This document shows positions 18,598 through 26,978 of a DNA stretch of 64,000 bases, in pieces. This DNA comes from CAYVKM01 sp964452045 (GTDB lineage Bacteria; Calditrichota; Calditrichia; RBG-13-44-9). The DNA is taken from positions 1 through 64,000 of the forward strand of contig CAYVKM010000002.1 in NCBI GenBank assembly GCA_964452045.1, written 5' to 3'. The notes below the pieces were generated by a model, which was not told the DNA's origin, ran no database searches, and was given only the letters and a program-made list of their open reading frames with translations. Every line of letters begins with the position of its first letter. Within the stretch, counting starts at the first letter, position 1. Both the position numbers and the translations under genes were made by a program.

Positions 18598-18630
18598 AAA
18601 AAAAAGGCCACTCCGAGGTGGAATGGCCTT
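18598..18630 (-). terminator. intrinsic terminator after the PorV-like gene
   Basis: Read on the minus strand: an 11-bp stem (AAGGCCA plus TTCC paired with GGAG plus TGGCCTT, one G-U pair), a five-base loop, then eight T. It lies about 30 bases past the stop at 18660. It ends the PorV-like transcript and separates it from the partner-switching genes. Confidence 0.88.
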
Positions 18631-18659
18631 AATACGAAAATTAACCTTAAGTCACATTA

Positions 18660-19937
18660 TTATTTTCTGAATTCAAAATTCAGAGCTTCTGATTTTTCAC
18701 TTTCGGAATTCCCGGATACCAAGCTGATATAGAATTTTAGTTTTAAACTACTCACAGTCGGATTAAAGGTTAAATTGGTATCGGATATTGGTTCTTTATT
18801 AATCTTAACAATTCCCGTACGTCCTGGAATTTCAACATAAATATTATATTTTGCTCCCCGAATATATGAGGCATCCCAGGAAAGTATGACTTCCTCTCCT
18901 AATTTTTTCGCGGTTAAACCTTTTGGAATAGGTAACTGACTTGAATAGGACGAATAGGACGTTTGCACTGGATAAGAACTTGGCCGGGGTTCGGGTGATC
19001 TTCGATATAGACTTCCGAAATTAAATACAAATTCAGCCCGATGTGTATTTCCCAGAATTCCATAAGGTGAATACACATAATTTAAGCTATAGTTCTCCAA
19101 AAAGGCAAAACCGACACCCACGTTGTAACCGGCACCGATATCTTTCTGGAATTGATACCCCGCTCTTAAAGCCAAACCATTTAATACTTCAAATTCGAAT
19201 CCGGGATAAATTTTCCAGTCTTCATCACTTATTTTAACCACGTCTAAAGCAAAAGTCAGAGGATTATAAGGTAACTGATATGCGACACCAAACCGGTAAG
19301 TAAGTGGTAATTTTTCCTTATATTCATCATATTTCAATTTCGGTCCTAGATTTTGGAGAGCCATACCAAAACTTAAATATTCAACCGGGAGTTTGTATAA
19401 AATACCAAGGTCAAAAGCAACGCCGGAAGCCAGCACATCGGCAATTCGTTCTTGAAGATATTTAATTTGGATACCTGCCGAAAATACCTCAGCGGTCTGA
19501 AAACTGGCACCCACATGGGATATTAAATTATATATCTGAAATGTTCCGCCTTTGACTGGATTGCCGTTACTTATATCATACTCATCAATTTCAGGAAGAT
19601 GCAAATAACTTAATCCTGCGGAAAAGGCAAAATTATTAACCCGAGGATATAAAAAGGAAATATTTTCTATCGAAATATCCTCAATCCAGCTGGAGTGATA
19701 TAACATCATTGCAGGCCTTGGTGAAAAAGCGGAAGAGGCTGGATTATAATAGAGACCATCAATATGCGCAGGTATTGCGGTGAAGGCATTCCCCATACCC
19801 TGTGCCCTGCTCCCTATTTGCATTTGCAAAAATGTAAAGGAATTCGTCCCAGATGCCCGTACCGGAATCGTTGCTGCAAGAATAAATACTGTTACAATTA
19901 ATACTGATAGATAAAGATGAATTCTTTTTCCCGACAT
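18660..19937 (-). CDS. PorV-like outer-membrane protein with C-terminal FN3-like domain
   Basis: A 425-residue exported protein. A signal peptide ends near VRASG (about residue 29). The family signature IGSRAQGMGNAFTAI followed by YYNPASSAF is present, then amphipathic strands to about residue 310. A Ser/Pro-rich linker (SSYSSYSSQLP) leads to a fibronectin-III-like domain (about 335-420, with KLGEEVILSWDAS). The extra domain is absent from the first PorV-like protein at 5022-6032, so the two paralogues probably serve different substrates. The gene stands alone, with a strong GAGGA ribosome-binding site and a terminator downstream. Confidence 0.8.
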   Translation of the reverse strand: MSGKRIHLYLSVLIVTVFILAATIPVRASGTNSFTFLQMQIGSRAQGMGNAFTAIPAHIDGLYYNPASSAFSPRPAMMLYHSSWIEDISIENISFLYPRVNNFAFSAGLSYLHLPEIDEYDISNGNPVKGGTFQIYNLISHVGASFQTAEVFSAGIQIKYLQERIADVLASGVAFDLGILYKLPVEYLSFGMALQNLGPKLKYDEYKEKLPLTYRFGVAYQLPYNPLTFALDVVKISDEDWKIYPGFEFEVLNGLALRAGYQFQKDIGAGYNVGVGFAFLENYSLNYVYSPYGILGNTHRAEFVFNFGSLYRRSPEPRPSSYPVQTSYSSYSSQLPIPKGLTAKKLGEEVILSWDASYIRGAKYNIYVEIPGRTGIVKINKEPISDTNLTFNPTVSSLKLKFYISLVSGNSESEKSEALNFEFRK

Positions 19938-20353
19938 TGTAGATTCCTCTATTATACAGTATTAATTAAAGCAAAGAATTTGCCAGAAAGGTAAAAGAAA
20001 ATAGAAATAAAAAAATATTGTGGATGAATATACAAATGAATTCATTAAAGTCAAAAAAATTTTGAGAGCGATTTTATATAAATGTTAATTTCCATACAAT
20101 CTGTAACCTTTCAATCAGTGATATAAGAAAGTCAGCAGGATGAAACAGAGCGAAATTTTCTGGTAATTTGAATAACTATATTTTTAAAGAACAAAATCTG
20201 ATATTTAAAATTCTGTGAAGGTTTTACACATTTAATTTTAAGTATATGGGACGATCAGAGAAATTTTAGATCACGCACATAATTTGATTTACCATAGTAA
20301 AAAATGTAGTTTAATACTTTCGTCAGCGAAAACCAGACGTCTTCTTCCGGAGT
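19938..20353. other. intergenic region, 416 bases
   Basis: AT-rich sequence between the 5' end of the PorV-like gene and the 3' end of the MqnA-like gene (both minus strand). It should hold the promoter of the former and the 3' untranslated end of the latter. A TATAAT lies only about 15 bases from the PorV-like start codon, too close for a normal promoter. I see no RNA gene, repeat or convincing reading frame. Confidence 0.4.
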
Positions 20354-21067
20354 TCATTGAAAAGCTTTTTCAAATAGATGATGATAATAATCCCAGCTTG
20401 CAATATTTCTTTCTGTAAAAGTTTTGGAGATTTTTACCAAATTTCGGAGTCCGATTTCCAGTGACAATTTCAAATTGGAAATGGCTTTTTCAATTAGCTG
20501 GTTACGCTCTAAATCCTTCCTGACCACCAGTATTTGATGGATAAATGGTAATTCTGTTTTTAATTTCCATTCTTCAGATAAATCAATGAAATTCGTATGT
20601 AATTGACCAGCATTTATCGCATCATCATCTGTAAGTAAGAGAAGCGGATAATTTTGCAGCTTTAAAATTTGAAATTCATTTTCTGATACTGGTAACCAGT
20701 TTGGTTTTACTTCAAAATACTCATTTAAAATGACACCGGCCATAAATTGTGAATATGATGATTCCTTTGATTCCCTGAAATAAATGTTATCAATTTTTTT
20801 TAGATTTTCCTTAAAATAAAGCAAAATATTTCTACTATAGTTGGGGCTAGAAATAATAATATCCCGTGAGATAAACAGATCTGGATTGCCTAAGGCATAT
20901 TGCAGAGGTGTTATCAGGGCAATAGCAAACAAGCTATTATCAACTATTTCAGAAAGTCCTGCCTGGTTTACCTGAGTCAGTTGAGATTCATGAGGAACAA
21001 GGTTATTTTCTAAGGCAAAAATGATTGGCTGGTTGATAAATTCCGAACTAAAACAAAATCTGATCAA
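20354..21067 (-). CDS. MqnA/MqnD-like substrate-binding-fold protein
   Basis: A 237-residue protein without signal peptide. Several positions match the menaquinone-futalosine enzymes MqnA/MqnD: INQPIIFALE near the start (like the LNTKPL-type start of MqnA), a short D-D-A segment (about 147-150), and DLSEEWKLKTELPFIHQIL (about 162-180), which resembles the MqnA DLGEEW...T-G-LPFVFA block. Conservation elsewhere is low, so it may not be a chorismate dehydratase. Its ATG overlaps the end of the histidine kinase by four bases, and it is last in the lapA-lapB-SPOR-crp-kinase operon. That context favours a ligand-sensing or binding role. It could also be a generic periplasmic-binding-fold protein. 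Confidence 0.5.
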   Translation of the reverse strand: MIRFCFSSEFINQPIIFALENNLVPHESQLTQVNQAGLSEIVDNSLFAIALITPLQYALGNPDLFISRDIIISSPNYSRNILLYFKENLKKIDNIYFRESKESSYSQFMAGVILNEYFEVKPNWLPVSENEFQILKLQNYPLLLLTDDDAINAGQLHTNFIDLSEEWKLKTELPFIHQILVVRKDLERNQLIEKAISNLKLSLEIGLRNLVKISKTFTERNIASWDYYHHLFEKAFQ

Positions 21068-23136
21068 GGTCTATTTCCCTTGAATTCTGAATTTTCCTCC
21101 TGAAATGTGGGAAGGAAAAGATAGCATGCGGTACCTTTTTCTTCCTCGCTCTCAAAGTAAATGATGCCATTATTTTCCTGGACAATTTGATAGACTATAG
21201 AGAGTCCCAATCCGGTCCCAAAGTTCTTGGTAGTGAAAAACGGATTGAATATTTGTTGCATGTTCTCCTGCGGAATGCCACATCCGGTATCGGTGATATT
21301 GATTTGAATATAAGGATTATCTGTAATCTTTTTATAAAATGGTTTTCGGCTGAATTTCTCTGAATCCGTGGAAACAGGCTCAATGGAAATTTCGATCTCA
21401 CCTTCTTTATCAATCGCCTCCAGACTATTCAGAATTAAATTAAATAAAACCTGCTGAATCTGACCATTATCAATGTAGAGTGGTGGCAAGTTGGACGCAT
21501 AAGATTGACTTAACTTGATATTATGTTTATATAACTTTTGTTTCAGGAGAGAAAGTACTTCCTGCAATATTTCTTCAATATGGTAAAATTGACGATTTGG
21601 TTTTTGCGGTTTGGCATAAGAGAAAAGAGTTTTGAGCATATCATCCAGGCGATTAACCTGTTTAATGATCCGTCTTACATATTCATTTTTAGGATCGGTT
21701 TCGGTTAACTCTTCCTCAAAAGTCTGGGCGATGGCTTTAATACCGGCCAACGGATTTCTGATTTCATGGGCAATTCCGCTCGCCATTACTCCAAGCGAGG
21801 CTAAACGATCCATCCGGCTCATCTCCTCTTGCAGTTCCTTGGAATACGTAATATCCTTAAGTGAAAGAATAAAACTTTCACTTTCCAAATCTTCAGTTTT
21901 AAATTCAGTGGTGGTAAATCCGATCAGAATATTTTCACCATTAGCAGCGGCAACTTCTATCTCCGGCCTTTCATAAGTGCCTTCACTTTTCCGTCGATTT
22001 TCCAGTATTTTCCTGGTATTATTCTTCCCGATAATTTTGTCCAGTTTATTATTTTGAGAAGACATTAGATCGATATGTAATAAATTCGCTGCAGATTTAT
22101 TGATGTATTTTATCTGTAGCTGTTTATCAATAACCATGATTCCAAAATTTAATTGATTTATTACCAAATCCAGAAATCTGGAAGAATCCGGAGATAACAG
22201 ATTTTGATCAGGTTCTTTGATCTTTTTGGGATCCATGGGTAAAAATTTACAAGCCGATTCGATAATACCGGCAATTGCTCTAAGAAAATTAAGATCTTCA
22301 TCGCTAAAGAATTTTGTCTTATCGGTAAGCAAAATCAAAAGATGTCTTATTTTACTCTGCAATTTAACCGGATAAATCCCAATTTCTTTAATATCGATAT
22401 TCAAGAATGATTTAATAAATGTGATATTTTCATCCGGCCACTCATTAATCATTTTATAGATAAATTTTCCCGATCTCTGTAACTCTTCTATGATAGGTAA
22501 ATTATTAACAGAAATTTTAATTTCTTCTGAGGACAAGTACGGTGGAGCGCTTTCCATTAGCCTCATCTCATGATCGTTCATCATCTCAAAGTAAAGCACG
22601 GACTTTAGATCATAAACCTCCTGCAAAGCTAACAGACTCTGTTTTATTACCGGTGATATTGACGCATTCGATTTGGCATTTTTAAGGAGTGAGACAATTT
22701 TTTCAATCCTTTTTATAGCTTCAGATTCGTTCTTATTAAAATGAGAAACTAGAATATTTTCTTTTTTTATCTGGTAAAAACTAAACCAATTTTTCAACCT
22801 TATTTTTATATCTTCCTTCTCAAATGGAACAAAAATATAATCATTCAATCCACTTTTGATTAAACGATTACGGAGCTCATGATCATTATTCTGGAAGAAT
22901 GCAAAGGAAGGTTTATTACGCTGCTTCAGTTCAGTGAGCATTTCCTGAATTACTGGTAAGGTAAATTTTGATTCTGAGGAAAAATCGAATAACACCGCGT
23001 CATGTTTATCGAGAAACTGATGAAAACCATCCAGATTATCATACCTATGCCAGGATATAGAAAATTGGCCCTGGGTAAATGATTCTCTGACCAATTTTAA
23101 ATTGCTGTCGTTATTTGCGATAAATAATATTGTCAT
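21064..23136 (-). CDS. soluble hybrid-type sensor histidine kinase (pseudo-REC, GAF, PAS, HisKA, HATPase)
   Basis: A 690-residue cytoplasmic kinase without membrane helices. Residues 1-115 have a receiver-like fold, but the phospho-acceptor region (AVLFDFSSE) and acidic pocket (NNDSN) are atypical. About 165-300 is GAF-like and 325-440 PAS-like. The HisKA motif is IAHEIRNPLAGIKAI with H457. The ATPase domain has the N box (LILNSLEAI), the G1 box (DTGCGIP), F and G2 (FFTTKNFGTGLGLSIVYQIV). It is an NtrB-like kinase. It lies 25 bases after crp and overlaps the MqnA-like gene by four bases. No dedicated response regulator is encoded beside it. Confidence 0.88.
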   Translation of the reverse strand: MTILFIANNDSNLKLVRESFTQGQFSISWHRYDNLDGFHQFLDKHDAVLFDFSSESKFTLPVIQEMLTELKQRNKPSFAFFQNNDHELRNRLIKSGLNDYIFVPFEKEDIKIRLKNWFSFYQIKKENILVSHFNKNESEAIKRIEKIVSLLKNAKSNASISPVIKQSLLALQEVYDLKSVLYFEMMNDHEMRLMESAPPYLSSEEIKISVNNLPIIEELQRSGKFIYKMINEWPDENITFIKSFLNIDIKEIGIYPVKLQSKIRHLLILLTDKTKFFSDEDLNFLRAIAGIIESACKFLPMDPKKIKEPDQNLLSPDSSRFLDLVINQLNFGIMVIDKQLQIKYINKSAANLLHIDLMSSQNNKLDKIIGKNNTRKILENRRKSEGTYERPEIEVAAANGENILIGFTTTEFKTEDLESESFILSLKDITYSKELQEEMSRMDRLASLGVMASGIAHEIRNPLAGIKAIAQTFEEELTETDPKNEYVRRIIKQVNRLDDMLKTLFSYAKPQKPNRQFYHIEEILQEVLSLLKQKLYKHNIKLSQSYASNLPPLYIDNGQIQQVLFNLILNSLEAIDKEGEIEISIEPVSTDSEKFSRKPFYKKITDNPYIQINITDTGCGIPQENMQQIFNPFFTTKNFGTGLGLSIVYQIVQENNGIIYFESEEEKGTACYLFLPTFQEENSEFKGNRP

Positions 23137-23161
23137 CCGGTTGGACTAGATATTAAGATGG

Positions 23162-23842
23162 TTATTTGGAGAAACGCATCCGGAAATTTTCATAATCCAG
23201 AATGATTATTTTGCCACTGGTTTTTTTGAGAAAACCGTCTTCACACAAAGATTTAATAACCCGTGAAATTGTTTCCCGACTGGTCCCGGCCATGTTTGCC
23301 AGGTCCTGCTGAAGGGGCAATTCGGCAATTTCCACCTGCCCTTTACGAAAAACACCGGAATCCTCAGCAATTCTTAATAGCGTGCTGGCAACCCGGCCTG
23401 TGGCATCCTGCAATGAAAGAGATTTAATGTGTTCATCACTTTTGCGGATTCTCTGGGCAAGTTCTTTTAACAGATTTATGGCTATCTGGGGAAAATCTCT
23501 CAGCATCTGCAAAAATTCTTCGCGGCGGATAACCATTAATTCCGATTCTTCTATGGCAGTTACATTTGCCGAGCGGGTATGACCGTCCAGGAGCGACATC
23601 TCGCCAAAAAAATCACCGTCGCTCAAAATAGATAGAATAACCTCACGACCATCATCACTGATTCGGGAAATCTTAACCCTGCCGTTTAATATAATAAACA
23701 TGGTCGAACCAACTTCTTCTTCTAAAAGAATCAGATTATCTTTATGATATTTTTGCTTACTGGCAACCTGAATAATTTTCTCCAGATCTTTGTCACTGAG
23801 TTCAGAAAACAGTGGGATATTTTTAAAGATTTCAATATTCAT
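23162..23842 (-). CDS. Crp/Fnr-family transcription regulator
   Basis: A 226-residue protein from the ATG at 23842, preceded by AAGGGTGG; an in-frame GTG nine bases further upstream is possible. The cyclic-nucleotide-binding beta-roll occupies about 1-120, with FFGEMSLLDGHTRSANVTA as the phosphate-binding-cassette region. The dimer helix follows, then a winged helix-turn-helix with LANMAGTSRETISRVIKSLCEDGF as the recognition segment. There is no N-terminal cysteine cluster for an FNR iron-sulfur site. It is four coding units into the lapA operon, 13 bases after the SPOR gene, and could be an autoregulator. Confidence 0.9.
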   Translation of the reverse strand: MNIEIFKNIPLFSELSDKDLEKIIQVASKQKYHKDNLILLEEEVGSTMFIILNGRVKISRISDDGREVILSILSDGDFFGEMSLLDGHTRSANVTAIEESELMVIRREEFLQMLRDFPQIAINLLKELAQRIRKSDEHIKSLSLQDATGRVASTLLRIAEDSGVFRKGQVEIAELPLQQDLANMAGTSRETISRVIKSLCEDGFLKKTSGKIIILDYENFRMRFSK

Positions 23843-23855
23843 ATTCGCCACCCTT

Positions 23856-24476
23856 TCAATATTGAGTAATCATTCCCTTTTTGCCATACTTCTCTTTTAT
23901 TTCGCTTTCCAATTTCTCTGCATCTTCCCTATTCTTAAATTTGCCGGCAATTACCGCATATAATTTTTTACCGGAAGATTCTTTTGTAATTATCGAGATA
24001 TCTTTGATATTACCTAAATATTTTTTCCTGGCTTTTTCTGCATTGTCCATGGAGGAAAATGCTCCCAGCTGAACACCAAAATAGATCTGCTCTTCCCGCA
24101 CAGAAAAAATTTGATTGCGGAACTCCTCATCTGTTAAAATCCGGTTCGCCGTTTCGTAAAGACCTTTGGCATAATAATACTGAGACATTCGATCCAATAT
24201 TATTTTTTTTAACTGCTGATCCTGAGTTCTTTGATAGACCGAGATATACTGAGTAAATGCCTCCTCTACATCCTCCATAAAAATAGCCTGAACGAACTGC
24301 TTCCAATCTGGACTGGTTATTTTATTCGCGCTCAGATCCGCTTGCAAACGGACAATATCATTATCCAGATAAGCATCATACCAGACTTTCGGTTGTGAAA
24401 AGACAAAAGTCGGCAGGAGCAGCAAAAATGCTAAATATTGTACGAATCGATACTTTTGCATTCCGGACATATCCAT
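23856..24476 (-). CDS. exported SPOR-domain protein
   Basis: A 206-residue protein with an N-terminal signal peptide (cleavage near FVFSQ). A helical middle lies at about 30-125. A SPOR domain (about 133-206) has GVQLGAFSSMDNAEKARKK and KKLYAVIAGKFKNREDAEKL, the strands that bind denuded glycan at the septum in other bacteria. Its start overlaps the end of lapB by 46 bases; a shorter start at 24461 keeps the signal peptide and still overlaps. Its place in the operon after lapB hints at an envelope role. Confidence 0.8.
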   Translation of the reverse strand: MDMSGMQKYRFVQYLAFLLLLPTFVFSQPKVWYDAYLDNDIVRLQADLSANKITSPDWKQFVQAIFMEDVEEAFTQYISVYQRTQDQQLKKIILDRMSQYYYAKGLYETANRILTDEEFRNQIFSVREEQIYFGVQLGAFSSMDNAEKARKKYLGNIKDISIITKESSGKKLYAVIAGKFKNREDAEKLESEIKEKYGKKGMITQY

Positions 24477-25585
24477 GTTGGTTCAGTGCTCTGATGATTA
24501 CATTTATTACAAACAAATTTCTTGTCAGAAATAATTTCCTGCTCACGGAAAAACTCCACCGCGTAAGTACTGGCCACTTTATACTGATTTTTATTAAACA
24601 GATATTGGATCCGGTAGCCATTAACCCTCGGATTATTTGGTATTTTCTCTTCCAGTTGGTTTAAGATTTCTATGGCAATATCCTGTTCACCCTTTTTATC
24701 AAAAATTTCGGCGAGTGCAAGCGCTGCATCAACATTTTCCGGATTTTTGTTCCACAAATCCTTATACAGTTTTTCTGCTTCAGTAAATTTTCCCAGATCA
24801 AACCAGGCTTTTTCCAGTGATTCAAAGGCCATGTATGCTTTTTGAGGAATCTTCTGACATAAATTTTTCCAGGCCTGAATAGCATCCTCTAATCTTTTTT
24901 CGCTGTAATAAGATTTCCCCAGATAAAAATACCCACCGGCGCATGTTTCATCCAATTTCATTGCTTCCCTAAACTTTATCCGGGCATCCCGGTCCTCATT
25001 TTTTTCAATTAAATTTAGCCCTTCAAAAACCCGGTAAAGGGCTAATTTCCTCTTTAATTCATCGGTGAAAGTTTTACAGTACTTTTTTATGATATTGTAA
25101 GCCTCTTCCCATTCCTCATCTTTTTCCAGATATTTTACAAGTTTAAGCGGTACCTCTTCATAATAGTTTTGAGATTTATTTAAAATGCCATTTCCAATTT
25201 TTATCACCATTTTAACGTCATTAAGAGATTCGTAGTCTAATAAAAGGCTGTATTCTATTTTCTGCCTGAGTTCTGGTGAAAGATTTGATCTTAACATTAA
25301 ATCTTTGTGAATTTTTAAGGCATTATTTGCCAGACCCTTTTGTCGGAGAAGATCTCCCAAACGTAAATAAGCCTGGATATTGTCAGTATCTTCCCTGACG
25401 ACTTCTTTAAATTTTTGGATAGCCCATTTATAATCACCATCGGCTAAATGCTCTAAAGCTTCGAGATAAGTATTTTTACCCTTAGCAGGTCTTTTATAAT
25501 ATTTCGTCATATAATAAATTATCAGAATTGCTACGATGACCAGGGTCAGAATCAATATTTCATTGATGATATCGTTTGTCGGCAT
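24431..25585 (-). CDS. lapB: LapB-like TPR membrane protein with rubredoxin-type zinc domain
   Basis: A 384-residue protein, nearly the length of E. coli LapB (389). It has one N-terminal membrane helix (about 8-27), TPR repeats through about residue 350, and a C-terminal metal site CNKC...CPEC (about 362-380). LapB (YciM) controls lipopolysaccharide amount with FtsH and LpxC. Its partner lapA is directly upstream, the same order as in Proteobacteria, which strengthens the assignment. Whether it controls LpxC in this organism is inference. Confidence 0.82.
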   Translation of the reverse strand: MPTNDIINEILILTLVIVAILIIYYMTKYYKRPAKGKNTYLEALEHLADGDYKWAIQKFKEVVREDTDNIQAYLRLGDLLRQKGLANNALKIHKDLMLRSNLSPELRQKIEYSLLLDYESLNDVKMVIKIGNGILNKSQNYYEEVPLKLVKYLEKDEEWEEAYNIIKKYCKTFTDELKRKLALYRVFEGLNLIEKNEDRDARIKFREAMKLDETCAGGYFYLGKSYYSEKRLEDAIQAWKNLCQKIPQKAYMAFESLEKAWFDLGKFTEAEKLYKDLWNKNPENVDAALALAEIFDKKGEQDIAIEILNQLEEKIPNNPRVNGYRIQYLFNKNQYKVASTYAVEFFREQEIISDKKFVCNKCNHQSTEPTWICPECKSIDSYNI

Positions 25586-25601
25586 CCCTCAAATCTCCTC
25601 T

Positions 25602-25934
25602 CTAACCTGAAATATTTTTGGAATCGTCAATCATTTCGTCCGGAATTTCCTCGACCGAAATATTTCTTAGATTTTCAAGTTCCTTGGTCAATTGCTTATT
25701 CTTTTTGTTTAGATTTCTCACTTCGCCTCTCAGCTGTAACATGGAAAAGCTGATTAAAACCGCTCCTAAAACTGCACCGATTCCCAAAGTAATCAACAGC
25801 ACTATGGAAAGGTGAATCTGTGGATAATATAAGGTAAATAAACTGAGATCGATCCGCTGATCCGCATTTTGAATAAGCACATAAAGTAGTAAGACCACAA
25901 CCAAGATTTTAATCAGATTACCTAAAATTTTCAT
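25602..25934 (-). CDS. lapA: LapA-domain membrane protein
   Basis: A 110-residue protein with two membrane helices (about 5-22 and 42-65) separated by the NADQRIDLSLF segment typical of the LapA (DUF1049) family, followed by a short coiled coil (LRGEVRNLNKKNKQLTKEL). It is the first gene of the minus-strand run and sits 16 bases before lapB. In E. coli LapA and LapB work together on lipopolysaccharide assembly at the inner membrane. Confidence 0.8.
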   Translation of the reverse strand: MKILGNLIKILVVVLLLYVLIQNADQRIDLSLFTLYYPQIHLSIVLLITLGIGAVLGAVLISFSMLQLRGEVRNLNKKNKQLTKELENLRNISVEEIPDEMIDDSKNISG

Positions 25935-26472
25935 ACGAGTCCCTTTAGTTTATTTAACTTAAAAATTAGACTAAATTAATTTTTAAATCAACGCATTTTT
26001 GGCAATTAACCGAAAATGTCTATCACCACGCGATATCATCGTTAATATTGAACAAAAAGAAAATTATTGAAGTTCTTCTTTAAATTCATTCCCTATCTAA
26101 AATATGGTGATTTTAATGTTCATTTAAAAGTCCTACAAAATTTAAAGTGATAAAAATATGATTATTTCTTAAATTATTCACCCCATTTCAGAATAAGGAT
26201 ATTCATTCATTATCTGTTAATTCTTTGATTAGAGATATAAAAACTATGCAATAATTAGGTTAAAAATTTTATTATTGGTTATCAGGCAGATAATTGATTA
26301 ATATATTTTATCATTATTCATTAGAATTCTTAAACAAATTTTTATCCTAATTTTTTAGGGATAAAATTCCGATGATAAATTCTCGTAATGTTACAAACTA
26401 TATAAAAGATTTTTCTTGACTCGGAATTAAAAAAATTTATATTTTTGTCCAAAAATTGCCATAGGAGAAGTA
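25935..26472. other. intergenic region between divergent lapA and receiver gene, 538 bases
   Basis: The longest gap in the window. It is very AT-rich and lies between divergent transcripts, so it should carry both promoters; the plus-strand one is listed separately. I see no open frame, tRNA or strong hairpin here. Confidence 0.45.
26416..26447 (+). promoter_or_regulatory. promoter of the membrane-anchored receiver gene
   Basis: TTGACT at 26416-26421 and TATATT at 26438-26443 are 16 bases apart, a sigma-70-like pair. The overlapping TATTTTTG at 26440-26447 also fits the Bacteroidetes -7 element TAnnTTTG. An AGGAGAAG ribosome-binding site follows before the ATG at 26473. Confidence 0.55.
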
Positions 26473-26949
26473 ATGAAAAAACTTGGCCGGGTTCTGGTTG
26501 TTGATGATGAAGAAAATATTCGGGAGGTGTTATCTAATTACCTGGAAAGTATGAATTATGACGTCGTCTCCGCAGAAGATGGGCAGGATGCTTTAACGAA
26601 ATATAAAAAGGGAGAGTTTGACCTCATCATATCTGACCTGCTGATGCCCAATATTGATGGTCTGGAATTGTTAAAAAGAATTCGTGATATCGATAAGGAA
26701 ATTATCTTTTTAATGATTACCGGTTATCCTTCCATCGAAACGGCAGTGGAAGCTATTAAGAAGGGGGCTTACGATTACATTACCAAACCATTTCACATGG
26801 AAGATGTGAAGCTGAGAATTGAGAGAGCATTTGAGAAACACTCCCTTAAAGAAAGATTAAGAACCGTTCAGGGATTTGCCTGGGCCCTGCTCTTTTCTAT
26901 TCCTCTATGGTTAATTTTGGGAATAATTCTGGCGGCGTTGTTGAAGTAA
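26473..26949 (+). CDS. receiver-domain protein with C-terminal membrane anchor
   Basis: A 158-residue protein. Residues 5-125 are a complete receiver domain: acidic pocket D11/D12, phospho-acceptor D55 in ISDLLMPNIDG, the T of MITGYPS, and the KPF lysine. After a short helix and the segment LRTVQG comes a single hydrophobic helix (about 136-157, ending in LAALLK) that looks like a tail anchor. There is no DNA-binding or enzymatic output domain. It is transcribed alone from its own promoter and converges on punA. It may act as a membrane-located phosphate sink or contact a membrane partner. Confidence 0.85.
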   Translation: MKKLGRVLVVDDEENIREVLSNYLESMNYDVVSAEDGQDALTKYKKGEFDLIISDLLMPNIDGLELLKRIRDIDKEIIFLMITGYPSIETAVEAIKKGAYDYITKPFHMEDVKLRIERAFEKHSLKERLRTVQGFAWALLFSIPLWLILGIILAALLK

Positions 26950-26978
26950 ACAGGTTTCTAAATTAGAAAAGGTATTTA

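Noticed and set aside
19952..19957. TATAAT just upstream of the second PorV-like gene.
   Set aside because: It is only about 15 bases from the start codon and overlaps the region of the ribosome-binding site, so it cannot be the -10 box of a normal leader.
26955..26972. Short TTTCTA/TAGAAA hairpin between the receiver gene and punA.
   Set aside because: Only six A-T-rich pairs and no T-run; too weak to call a terminator.
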